NCBI GenBank assembly: GCA_011763485.2
Contig: JAANSK020289934.1
Coordinates: 1-20,099, forward strand
DNA: 20,099 bases
Origin: Isoetes engelmannii
Taxonomy: Eukaryota; Streptophyta; Lycopodiopsida; Isoetales; Isoetaceae
Reading direction: 5' to 3'
Under the pieces are notes generated by a model, which saw only the letters and a program-made list of their open reading frames with translations, did not search any database and was not told the DNA's origin. Position 1 is the stretch's first letter, and each line of letters opens with the position of its first letter. Below are positions 1 to 8,487 of this stretch, piece after piece. Position numbers and translations under genes: made by a program.

Positions 1-95
1 TCGGGCCATTGTACATCAGATTCTTTTGTGATATATGAGATTCTTTGGTATTTCGTGTGTGTATTTGCCCCGTTCTTCGTGTAGGTTCGTGACAG
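1..95. repeat. Segment repeated in inverted orientation at 4657-4757
   Basis: Read on the minus strand from 95 to 1, this stretch begins GAACCTACxC and ends CAATGGCCCGA. The plus strand at about 4657-4757 starts and ends the same way and matches at roughly two thirds of positions in between, with one gap. It follows directly on the last recognisable codons of the retroelement pol gene (about 96-180). The minus-strand text TGTCACGAACC near 98 could be the start of a 3' LTR, but LTRs should be direct, not inverted, copies. Its nature is unresolved. Confidence 0.45.
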
Positions 96-99
96 TGAT

Positions 100-1435
100 C
101 ATCGATTTCCACTGGTGAAGGTGGCTGCAAAACTCGATCTGGAAAGGGATTACGTGTGTACAGCTTCAGTACCGAAACATGAAAGACTGGGTGTAGCCGA
201 ACAGCTGGAGGGACCTCAAGCCTAAATGCAACATCACTGACCTGTGTCGTGATCCGATAACGACCAAACCAACGATAGTCAAGCTTGTTGCAGGGACGCG
301 TAGTAGGGAGGTCCCTGCGTAGGAGCCAGATGAGGTCACCAACATGAAAAGCAAGAGCTTCTTAACGATGTAGATCAGCATAATGCCGATAGCATTCATG
401 TGCCTGAAGAAGATAGTCCCGAAGATCTGATTGAAGAGCCTGGAGTTTCTCAAGTCGGGATTCAGCATTGGGATTGACAGAGTCGGATCCGATGGTGTCA
501 AAAGATCAACGAGGATGCTAGCCAGTGTTAAAAAAAAACGGGGTCTGGCCAGTGGAGGCATGTACTGAGTTATTATAGGCAAAATCAGCTAATGGAAGTC
601 AATCGACCCAATCATCCCGTTGATAATTGATAAAACACCTCAGGTACTGCTCCAAAGCTTGATTAATGTGCTCTACTTGCCCATTACTTTTCAAATGATG
701 ACCAGATGTCAAAGAGCGGTCGATGTGTAATCATTCCAAAAGTCTCTTCCAAAAGCCTGTTACGAATTGAGGTCCTCGATCACGGACGATAGTGTCTGGC
801 AATCCATGAAGTCTGATTACTTCACGAAGAAAAAGATCAGTTGTGTCTTCGCTGGTAATGGTGACGTTACAAGGCATAAAATAAGCCATCTTGGAGAAGC
901 GATCAAGAACGACCATGATGGCATTATAACCCCGAGACAGTGGTAGTTCTGGAATAAAATCCACAGAGATACTCTTCCAAGGTCTATCTGGAACAGGTAG
1001 TGGCTGAAGAAGACCATGAGGAAAATGTCTCGGAACCTTTGCTCGACAACAGATATTACAGGAACGTATGAAAACCTCAATAGAGCGGCGGAGCCCAGGC
1101 CATCAATAGTCTCGACTAATGAGTTCAAGATTCTTGGCTACTCCAAAGTGCCGGGCCATCAGTGAGCCATGGCAAGCCTGAAGAACCCAAAGTCTAGGTG
1201 CACCATTCAGAACATACAGAAGACCCTCGTGAAAAAGGAGTCCATCCCGTATCTCAAAATGATCACAATCTCTCCACATTTGCCGATAAGAGGATGATGA
1301 GCCAAGATGTGAAAAGATATCTTGAGCCAATGGATCTGAGGGAAGAGATGCCCGAACAGACTCCAATATGGTTATACCATGAGGCCTCTCGAACATAGTG
1401 ATAGCCATAAGCTGGAAGCGATCAGGCCCGAGCAT
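100..1435 (-). pseudogene. Ty3/gypsy integrase remnant with C-terminal tail
   Basis: Integrase inserts the retroelement cDNA into host DNA. The zinc-binding H-H-C-C region is at about 1040-1200 (ACHGSLMARHFGVAKNLEL, then DYWWPG and SCNICCRAK). The catalytic core follows: first Asp in VDFIPELPLS near 960, second Asp in VRDRGPQF near 770-790, and Glu in the stretch NGQVEHINQALEQYLR near 630-680. The frame changes between the zinc domain and the core, and stops interrupt the region near 600-730. A final conserved block (HVSVLKLYTRNPFPDRVLQPP) lies at about 115-180 and corresponds to the linker that precedes a chromodomain in related elements. The chromodomain itself is not seen. Non-functional copy. 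Confidence 0.88.
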
Positions 1436-1539
1436 GACCTGTTACTGCTGATCAAATGCGGAATTACCTGGCTCAGGCTCAAGGTAGGAGCGTTGAGACA
1501 AGGCATCCAACTTTCCTTGGAGAGTTCTCGGCAGGAACT

Positions 1540-1880
1540 TGATCGCAAAAGCAATGCGTGATAACACTTGAATATGCCACCATGTCTGGCGACGGTTGAG
1601 TACTCGGGTAGATTGAAAATATTCTAGATTTCGATGATCTATAGATTGTGACCTTATGAAGAGACCCTTCCAGAAAATGTCTCCACTCCTCAAAAGACTC
1701 AACTATCACCAACAATTCCTTGTCATAGATTGGATAGTTGATCTCAAGAGCCTGGAACTTCCACGAGTGATAGGCGATCGGATGCAATTCATGGTCATAC
1801 CCCTTCTATGACAGAATACCACCCAGGGCAAAATCAGAAGCATTTGCTTCGACAATATATGGACCCAAGATCTGCATGAG
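1540..1880 (-). pseudogene. Ty3/gypsy RNase H remnant
   Basis: The minus strand encodes an RNase H start of the type EANASDFALGGILS (about 1810-1860), then an in-frame stop, then HPIAYHSWKF and INYPIYDKELLVIVESFEEWRHFLEG (about 1665-1785). These are the Asp and Glu catalytic blocks of gypsy RNase H, which degrades the RNA strand during cDNA synthesis. The last part is frameshifted. It sits directly after RT, as expected. Confidence 0.82.
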
Positions 1881-1989
1881 CAAGAATTGATCTCGTGGTG
1901 AAACCATGTTTCAGGATCACAAAGGCGGATTCTGCTTCCACGCTCCATTCGAATGGCACATCCTTTGACGTGAAGCGGGTCAAAGGAAG

Positions 1990-2830
1990 GACAATCTTCG
2001 AATAATCCCGAATAAAATGCCAATAAAAGTTAGCAAATCCAGGGAAACACTGAATATCTCAGACAAAAGAAGTTGTTTGCCACTCCAAAACAGTGTTGAA
2101 TTTTTCGAAATCCATGGAGACACCCTAGGGTGTGATGCAATCGCCGAGGAACTCAACATTATCCTGCTCAAACTGACACTTCTCCAGTTTGGCATAAAGT
2201 CCATGTTCACGTATCTTTTGGAGGACCTTTCGGACATGTTCTTCATGCTCTTCTAGGTTCTTCGCATACATCAGAATATCATTCAAATAGATGATAATGA
2301 AGAGATCCAAAAACTCCCGAAGAACATTGTTAACCATGTGCTGATAAACTGCCGAGGCATTGATAACATCGAAGGGCATGACAGTGTACTCAAAATGTCC
2401 ATACCGCATTCAGAAGGCAGTCTTCCATTCATCACCTTCCCTGATCATAATAAAATTGTAGGCGCCTCAAAGATCAATCTTGGTGAACTATCTTGCGCCT
2501 TGCAGCCGCTCAAGTAATTTTGGGATCAGCAGGAGAGGATACTGATTGCGCTCATTAATCTTGTTGAGGCCGCGGTAATCCACAACTAACCGTAAAGTAC
2601 CATCCTTCTTGGAGACAAAGAAGATGGGGGCTCTGCAGGAGACTGAGAATGTCGGATAAATCTCGCGAGATTCTCCTCGATACAGATCCGCAAAGCCTCC
2701 AACTCTGTTGGTAACAAGTCAAAGATAGGACCAAATGGTGGAGTGTTCCTGGGTGGAGATCAATGGGGCAGTCATAGAGATGATGCTCTGGAAGCTTGCT
2801 GGCTTTGGCCTTGTCAAAGACATCGGCAAA
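1990..2830 (-). pseudogene. Ty3/gypsy reverse transcriptase remnant, catalytic YxDD changed to YLND
   Basis: The RT begins with a YDCPIDLHPG block near 2750-2800 and continues through several frames. The clean central part is at 2125-2409 (GHFEYTVMPF, then the catalytic loop, then EHEEHVRKVLQKIREHGLYAKLEKCQF). The catalytic loop at 2278-2289 reads Tyr-Leu-Asn-Asp. The family motif is Tyr-x-Asp-Asp, so the first metal-binding aspartate is lost. Near 2410-2640 a frame change and substitutions break the fingers domain. It lies between protease and RNase H in normal gypsy order and cannot be active. Confidence 0.88.
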
Positions 2831-3009
2831 ATCCTTGTACTTATCAGGAAGGACAGGTGCAGACGTCACCGAAGCACAGCTAGTCGACGTGTGAACTTGA
2901 ATTGCAAATGCTGATTTGGGATCTTGTCCTCCTGACCTAATAAACTTGTGGAGTGAAATCTTTGAGATGCGGAGCTGAGGGCGTGAAGATACCTCCACAG
3001 AAATAGGGG

Positions 3010-3165
3010 CATGGACAAGAGCAGGATCGAGAGCAGGAGCAGGAACATGAACAAGAACAGGAACAAAAACTGGAACAGGAGCAGGAACATGGACAGGAGC
3101 AGGAACATGTACTGGATCTGGACACGGAACAGAGACATAAACTAGAATATGAACGAGCACTGGAT
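3010..3165 (-). repeat. Hexanucleotide-based low-complexity tract coding for Val/Pro repeats in the pol linker
   Basis: The plus strand is a run of GGAACA/GGAGCA-like hexamers. Read on the minus strand in the pol frame it gives a Pro-Val/Ala-Pro-rich string (PVHVPAPVHVPAPVPVFVPV and similar). It lies between the protease and RT fragments, within the longest open frame of the element (2555-3487). Ordinary gypsy elements have a short linker here. The tract probably grew by replication slippage. Its open frame may reflect the repeat itself rather than selection. Confidence 0.8.
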
Positions 3166-3229
3166 CAGGGGTCCACGATACTTTACGAACTGGAGCGGAT
3201 ATTGACGCAGGGGCAAGAACAGCAGATGA

Positions 3230-3560
3230 ACTGGGACTGGGGCAAGAGTCAACAAATCGAAATGATCTAGAGCGCCAATCAATCTGTGGGTTATGCAATT
3301 CAAGCCAGAACGACCCAAGACCATTGGCGCATATGGGCTGGCGATGAGATTTGAAGGAAATGCTGCAGGAAGTTCCCTCGAATATGACCTGGATGGGTGC
3401 AGTACATTTTTTCACTGCGCCCGAGGAGATCTCACATCCATCAATCACCCCGGCAGAACTAGGATGCTCTACCCTGCTTCTAGGCATGGCGTGCTATGCA
3501 CTATTCATAAAGCAAGCATTTGCACCGGTATCGACTTGTGCCAATGCATCTAACTTCACA
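3230..3560 (-). pseudogene. Ty3/gypsy aspartic protease remnant
   Basis: The minus strand at 3521-3532 encodes the active-site tetrad Asp-Thr-Gly-Ala, within VDTGANACFMNSA, the hallmark of retropepsins that cut the Gag-Pol polyprotein. A stop follows within a few codons. The frame then reopens near 3487 and reads HPSSAGVIDGCEISSGAV and APIQVIFEG, consistent with the body of the protease fold. It sits between the gag zinc knuckle and RT, as expected. Confidence 0.75.
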
Positions 3561-3699
3561 ACCCTTGACTCCAAAGATATAGAAATGAAAAAATTCCTTA
3601 CTAACCTTATCTGATGGAATATAATTCTCTTGATGTATGGAGGGAGTCTGAGAAATGGCGGCCAGCCGTCGAGAGACTCCTATTACCCCAACCGGCCCT

Positions 3700-4522
3700 T
3701 GAAGTTTTTCGACTGACTCGGACGCTTAACTGGACATCCCCGAACGATATGACCTTCTCCTCCACACTAGAGGCAAAGGTTGGCCTTCCTCCTGCATTGC
3801 TTCTCCGCAGCAGATAAAGGTCCTCGAGCAACACGGTCAATCTGCATTGGCACCGGATCGACAGTAGCACTGGATGGAGTAGAGACTGGTACTGCCGGTG
3901 CGATTGGAGGGAAAGTCTAATAATGCCTTTTCTGCTTGCATTCAAAAAGATGATTATCACAGCTAATAGCAAATTTTATGGCTTCATCCAAGGTCTGGGA
4001 TCCTCCATGGTCAGCTGTATATCCTTCACATCCTCGTGGAGGCCCCGCCGAAAACAATCACGAAGAGCTGCATCATCTCAAGCCGTGTCTATGGCAATTT
4101 GACGGAATTCTGAGGCATAGACCAAGGGGACAAGAACCCTGCCTGAGATTGCTAAGCTTAGTAATTGCCGTGCGCTGATGATCTGTATCTCCAAAATATG
4201 CCTCGAGATCAGCAACAAACGCGGCAAAATTTTGCAACTCGAAAGCCCCCCTCTCTAATAAAGGGGCAAACCAACTCAAAGCGGGTCCCAAAAAGAGAGA
4301 ACCAACTAATCCAACCAGTTCCCAATTTGTGGGATACCTTTGAGGGTGGAGCCGAATTTGATTCAAAAATCCACGAAGCTCGGCCGGAGTGCCATCAAAC
4401 TTCTCTGGCAAGCTAATCTTAGACTCTGATGTCCTTAATCCAGAGCCACAGGCTGACTCATGAGAAGCAATCCGTTCCCAGAGCTCCTTATTATCCAATT
4501 CCAACTGCTGACATACTTGCAC
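3700..4522 (-). pseudogene. Ty3/gypsy gag remnant with CCHC zinc knuckle
   Basis: The open part at 4073-4522 (149 aa) contains a capsid-type segment: LPEKFDGTPAELRGFLNQ, then ALSWFAPLLERG, then DLEAYFGDTDHQRTA. This matches the retrotransposon gag family. Frame changes occur near 4130 and 4000, with a stop near 4075. At 3734-3775 the minus strand has a CX2CX4HX4C zinc knuckle (C, stop, C-G-G-E-G-H-I-V-R-G-C) interrupted by a TAG at 3767-3769 just after the first cysteine. The ATG near 4522 is only a plausible start. Gag forms the particle and binds RNA; this copy cannot make it. Confidence 0.85.
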
Positions 4523-4843
4523 CAGCTATTGGACCTGTTGTAATAAGGATGGAATCTCCTCCACAGTAATAAAAGCACCAAATATGGACAAAATAATGCT
4601 TAGGATCTGAGCACACAAGAACCGATAAGGGATTCTAGTTCAAACTATCTTGAACCTACGCAAAGAACAAGGAAAACACGTGGAAAATACGCAAGAAATA
4701 CGCGAACAATTGACAAGAATCTAATATATGATCAAGAAATCAGAAATACAATGGCCCGAAGACGAGCAAGAACACATGACAAATGCCTAGAAGGCTCAAG
4801 ACTGACATTGAACCGAAATGATTCGACAAGAATGAGGTTCCTC

Positions 4844-4936
4844 TATATATGTGTATACCAACGGTCCAGATCGTGCCACTCCAAAGGATGAGATCTTGCC
4901 AAGTGTCCCACATGCACATAGGTTCTAGAATATTCT
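4844..4936 (-). promoter_or_regulatory. Putative retroelement 5' LTR promoter: TATA box plus heat-shock-element-like site
   Basis: On the minus strand, upstream of gag, there is AGAATATTCTAGAAC (4922-4936), a three-unit inverted nGAAn array of the kind bound by heat-shock factors. About 75 bases downstream is ATATATA (4844-4850). The spacing and orientation fit U3 of a 5' LTR driving the decayed element. The LTR borders are not certain; TGTGACGACC on the minus strand near 5251 is a possible start. Confidence 0.45.
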
Positions 4937-5000
4937 AGGACTTTTTGGAAGCTACTACGCATATGTGGAATATGCAAGAGAATACCATCAAAGAGGAATA

Positions 5001-5060
5001 GGTAGTACACTTGGCTAAGGTATGTGGCTTGCAAGTAGAAGGTTGCGAGTTCAAACCTAT
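5001..5060 (+). other. tRNA-like Pol III head (A box and B box), possible SINE remnant
   Basis: TAGTACACTTGG at 5003-5014 fits the internal A box of tRNA-type promoters (TRGYnnAnnnGG). GAGTTCAAACC at 5047-5057 fits the B box. Their 33-base separation is right for a tRNA. The text AGAAGGTTGCGAGTTC resembles a variable-loop to T-arm region. The acceptor stem does not pair, so this is not a working tRNA gene. It is most likely the head of an old SINE. Confidence 0.4.
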
Positions 5061-5236
5061 CTCATGTAACTATTTTTTTGCATCCTTGTGACGACCATCT
5101 TTTGTACATACGAGTACAATGCTCGTATAGTAAGGAATATGGAGTTCGAACCCTATCTCATGTAACTATCTTTTTGCATCCGTGTGACGACCATCGTTTG
5201 TACATACGAGTATAATGCTCGTATAGTAGGAATATC
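5047..5236. repeat. Tandem duplication, two 95-bp units
   Basis: The segment beginning GAGTTCAAACC at 5047 recurs from 5142 (GAGTTCGAACC). Both units share CTCATGTAACTAT, a T tract, GCATCC, GTGACGACCAT, TACATACGAG and GCTCGTATAGTA. The spacing is 95 bp and identity is high by eye. Both copies keep the B-box-like start. Confidence 0.85.
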
Positions 5237-5250
5237 CGTATGGTCGTCAC
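5184..5250. repeat. Nested inverted repeat (hairpin)
   Basis: GTGACGACCAT at 5184-5194 is perfectly inverted as ATGGTCGTCAC at 5240-5250. Inside it, ATACGAG (5204-5210) pairs with CTCGTAT (5218-5224) around a 7-base loop. The first tandem unit (5088 onward) has the left arm and inner stem but no right outer arm. Confidence 0.8.
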
Positions 5251-5632
5251 AACAATATGTTGCCTGATATATTTTGTAAAGAAACCTTTAACATTAAATA
5301 TGGTAAACATGCATCCTTGCTTCCAATAGTCATGTGAAATGGTGGCAGATCATGCTACTTTTTGCCATTTATTAAGCTTTGTATAGTTTGTAGGAGACTA
5401 TATTATCAATATAGTCTCACACAATTCATAGCTGTTAAATGGTGAGTGCTTATATCACAGTTGAATATTTATGATAATATTCGATTTTTTAGTTACAGAT
5501 CATATGACCCAGAGCCATAATACAAAAGCTGAGCTGCTTTTCATGTCTCTAAACATTCGTCCATTATATAGGACTTGTATTTGTTTGGACACTTATGTTT
5601 CATTGGTTTTAGCTGCAAGTACATGTATGTTC
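5251..5632. other. Gene-free AT-rich stretch with a small perfect hairpin
   Basis: I see no coding evidence. The one clear structure is GAGACTATATT (5394-5404), loop ATC, AATATAGTCTC (5408-5418): an 11-bp perfect stem with a 3-base loop. Confidence 0.6.
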
Positions 5633-6143
5633 GTCCTCTTACATGAATGAGTATCAAGCTCAATGTGTATCACGAAGCAGTGCGAGCAGGTGGTAAAAGA
5701 GCCTGGAGTATCAGCTTAGACATAATCATATAATTATGTATTTCCTTCAAAGCTATCCCACTCCCATCCAATCTTTATGTGCAATCCAAATTCCTCAAGA
5801 CGTCAAGTAGACACAGTTTAAACCCAAGGTAATGATAAAATTTTCACAAGTTTCTTTCTGCTTTGGAATCATTCTGCACATTGTTCCAATGTGTCCTCTT
5901 ATATGAATGAGTATCAGACTCTATATGAAGCAGTGTGAGCAGGGTGGTAAAAGAGCCTAGAGTATCAGCTTAGACATGATCATATAATTATGTATTTCCT
6001 TCAAAGCTATCCCACTCCCACCCAATCTTTATGTGCAATCCAAATTCCTCAAGACGTCAAGTAAACACAGTTTAAACCCAAGGTAATGATCATTTTTTCA
6101 CAAGCTTCTTTTTGCTTTGGAATCATTCTGCACATTGTTCCAC
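5633..6143. repeat. Tandem duplication, about 260-bp unit, two copies
   Basis: Unit 1 (5633-5889) and unit 2 (5893-6143) both start GTCCTCTTA and end CACATTGTTCCA. They share long identical blocks such as the stretch around ATATAATTATGTATTTCC and CCTCAAGACGTCAAGTA. Small indels differ near the start (a dozen bases missing in unit 2). No frame is conserved between the two units, so nothing suggests a protein. Confidence 0.9.
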
Positions 6144-6359
6144 TGCATCGCTTTAAGCTTCCTAGTTGTTAAGCTGCCATGATGGTACATACAACTATTC
6201 CTATGAAGATATATATCTCATGGCAGGTAATCCTATGAAGATGCATATCACAATAATGGTTACATGAGCATTTTTTGATGGATTTCTGCCTTAAAGCATG
6301 TGTAGTTGTTTATTCAATTTGCTTGGAGAAATAAATGCAAATCATCGTGATGTTTTTTT

Positions 6360-6491
6360 CCTTTTGTATTTGAGCACAAAATTTGCATTATCAAGGGCTT
6401 TGGTTGTTCTAGATGGTGGTCCCGATATTGGTTGCCTCTTGTGTTTGAGCACAAAATTTGCATTTTTAAAGGCCTCGGTCATACCAGATGG
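6360..6491. repeat. Short diverged tandem duplication, about 77-bp spacing
   Basis: TTTGAGCACAAAATTTGCAT occurs at about 6368 and again at about 6446. In each case it is followed by a related tail ending in AGATGGT. The flanks (6144-6359 and 6492-6873) are AT-rich with no coding evidence. A GGAATCGAACT motif at 6781-6791, read on the minus strand, resembles a Pol III B box. Confidence 0.6.
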
Positions 6492-7032
6492 TTAAACTTT
6501 TTGCATGAACGGATGTACCCCTCACGTAGTTTATTACCACAACGAAGTTCTAATAGTATACACATACAAATAGCATTTGAAGTATTTTTAAATCTGCATA
6601 TCTTTGATGGCAAGTAGGAATAGTTACTCAATTTGCAGTGACTGCTTAACATGTATTACCATCCACTATTTCACCATATAGAGTTCGATCCACATTCTTG
6701 AGTTTATATACCGTACGAAACTATAAATTCCGTAAAAGGTGGATTTACTCTGCTTATATTATTGCTAGAATAAGATAGCAGGAATCGAACTTGACATATC
6801 CCTTAATCCTCTTATGAAAATCGTTACTTTCAAGAAAATTATCTAAATTACAAATGCATTATAAAGCATGTAATTTTAATACAAACATGAATTAATGTGA
6901 ATAACAAATTTATCCCACCTTAACCGGCAGGATCTGTTGATCCGTCGATCCTGAGCGTTCGTTCCAGACCCGTGATAGAGCATAACTTCTGATACGGGAG
7001 AGCAAGATCACTGCGTGCCAAGATTCAATGAC

Positions 7033-7147
7033 GAACCTGCTGATAATCTTGCTGTGGGCATCCGAACCTGTTGATAACCATCCTGTGGGCGTCCGAACCT
7101 GCTGATAATCTTGCGGTGGGCATCCGAAGCTCCTGATAATCGTGCTC
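7033..7147. repeat. 31-bp tandem repeats, 3.7 copies
   Basis: Units start at 7033, 7064, 7095 and 7126, an exact 31-bp period. The consensus is built from GAACCTGCTGATAATC, TTGCTGTGGG and CATCC. Copy 4 is partial and more diverged. The units abut with no spacers between them, so this is not a CRISPR-type array. Confidence 0.9.
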
Positions 7148-7177
7148 CATCAGTATCTGTTCATGGCCTGCCAGTTA

Positions 7178-7284
7178 AAGGGGTCAATCCCCCTTGCTCG
7201 CCTGTTATGGCAAATAAACAGGCTCGCCCTTCGGGCTCGCTTGTTTATTTGCCATAACAGGCTCTCAAGGGGGATTAACCCCTT
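7178..7284. repeat. 107-nt near-perfect palindrome
   Basis: The left arm starts AAGGGGTCAATCCCCCTTG and the right arm ends with its inverse, CAAGGGGGATTAACCCCTT. The inner blocks CCTGTTATGGCAAATAAACA and TGTTTATTTGCCATAACAGG are exact inverses. The centre, GCCCTTCGGGC at 7226-7236, closes with a tiny loop. I count fewer than ten mismatches over about 52 bp per arm. RNA from either strand would fold into one long hairpin. Confidence 0.92.
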
Positions 7285-7474
7285 CATGACAAGAATGTTA
7301 CCAATGAATTATACGAGGCGCTAGGAAGAATAAGTCTCAAGCCTTTGTAAAGTCTTTGTTTTTTAAACAAACATGACCAATATGGACAACAAATTTATTT
7401 GATCACGACAAGAATGTTAGCAACAAATAAATATAAGGTGCCAAGAAGAATAAGTCTCAATTAAGCCTTTGTAA

Positions 7475-8487
7475 TTATCATGGAGTATAACCTAGAATAA
7501 TTGGCGCCTTGATTGTAAATATGAATATGTCCTACGAGGAAAACAACACCAAGACATCACTTTCTTTTGTTGGCCCATCCTCAACTTCCACATCATTCTA
7601 TCCTTCCTTAAACCTCATGGTCTTCTAGGATGATAAATGTTAATTCAATTCAATTCAATTCAACTCTATTCTTCTCTCGTATCCTTCCTTCCTTCCTTTT
7701 CATTCCCATTCCTTCATCTATCCATTAAACATGCAAAAGTAATGCCAATTAGTTGCCCCTACATCCATAAAACATGCAAAAGAAATGCAAATTAGCTGTC
7801 CCTTGCATACCAAAATATATCTGGCTGAGGTTAACATCCAAAAGTTGTTCCCATTCTTTGAGTTGGGCATCAAATGTGTATAGTCTGACTTGTTCATGTG
7901 GCCTGTACTAGAACCTAGGTTCACCGATCTACTCATATTTGTTCGTTTGAAAGCAAAGGACTTGAAATTCTTCTCGACCAAACTGTGGTCTAACACTGTA
8001 CGAGAATTTTCCATTTCTATCACAATGGAAGTATGAGACTGCAAACCTGGTAGAAGCTTAGTGGAGCCTTTTTATACTCTACATTGTGAAGGAAATGGCC
8101 TTTCAAGGTGAGAGATGGACGCCTTCAATTAATAAACCTGATTCAAATTCAAGTCTTTCATACAGTTTATGTCAAACAAAGTTAGAAGCATGAACAAAGT
8201 CCACACCAACTAAATTTACAGATTATTTGTGATGAGAAGAAGAAGAACAAGAGGTTTAACGTCACGCCACCAATCAGCATCCAACTAGACATGTGACCCG
8301 AATAAGAGACACAAGAGGATCAAGTGTATGCAACAACCATAAAAGCTCTTAAAAAAAAACCTTCATTACATTGCATAACCCAGCAACGGCCTCTGGCATG
8401 CCTTTCTGCTAGTTAGCTCCATTTTGCATGCATGTCAAGCTTGTACATATACTTGAATACGTACTGGACCCTCAAGTGGCTAGGTAA
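7475..8487. other. Gene-free stretch with simple repeats
   Basis: It contains an AATTC/TTCAA pentamer microsatellite at about 7641-7665, a CCTT-type tract at about 7683-7698, and a short direct repeat (AAACATGCAAAAG, near 7727 and 7771). A 108-codon minus-strand open frame at 7718-8044 spans that direct repeat and has no recognisable domain, so I do not call it a gene. Nothing else stands out. Confidence 0.6.

Larger units (their letters stand above)
96..4600 (-). mobile_element. Degenerate Ty3/gypsy LTR retrotransposon, internal region
   Basis: Minus-strand fragments appear in the Ty3/gypsy order: gag capsid, CCHC knuckle, aspartic protease, reverse transcriptase, RNase H, integrase, then a short post-integrase tail that resembles the linker before a chromodomain. 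Every domain is broken by stops or frame changes, so the copy is dead. The RT lead-in (YDCPIDLHPG) and integrase (DYWWPG, DRFSKMAYF) belong to the chromovirus-like branch. Their wording is closer to what I associate with fungal, fish and early-land-plant elements than with common angiosperm clades; that is an inference. No matching second LTR is visible because the 3' end lies at or beyond the window edge. Confidence 0.9.
6913..7284. mobile_element. 372-bp non-coding insertion with 31-bp repeats and a terminal palindrome
   Basis: The borders are set by comparison with the empty tandem copy at 7361-7474. The insert holds three parts: a left segment with small inverted pairs (AGGATC/GATCCT near 6930), 31-bp tandem repeats (7033-7147), and a 107-nt palindrome that reaches its right edge. 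I see no clear target duplication and no terminal inverted repeat joining its two ends. It codes for nothing recognisable. It could be a non-autonomous mobile element of unknown class. Confidence 0.5.
6874..7474. repeat. Tandem duplicate; the first copy is interrupted by an insertion
   Basis: An uninterrupted unit lies at 7361-7474 (TTTTAAACAAACATGA, CAACAAATTTAT, CACGACAAGAATGTTA, AGAAGAATAAGTCTCAA, AGCCTTTGTAA). The same blocks occur in the same order at 6874-6912 and 7285-7350, separated by 372 bp of unrelated, GC-richer sequence. The uninterrupted unit therefore acts as an empty-site reference for the insertion. Confidence 0.8.

Noticed and set aside
3293-3614. Plus-strand open frames over the protease region
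   Set aside because: They are antisense shadows of the retroelement pol gene.
7033-7147. 31-bp repeats as a CRISPR-like array
   Set aside because: Units abut with no spacers and the context is eukaryotic; it is an ordinary minisatellite.
7718-8044. 108-codon minus-strand open frame
   Set aside because: It spans a short direct repeat, shows no domain, and lies in AT-rich DNA where such frames arise by chance.
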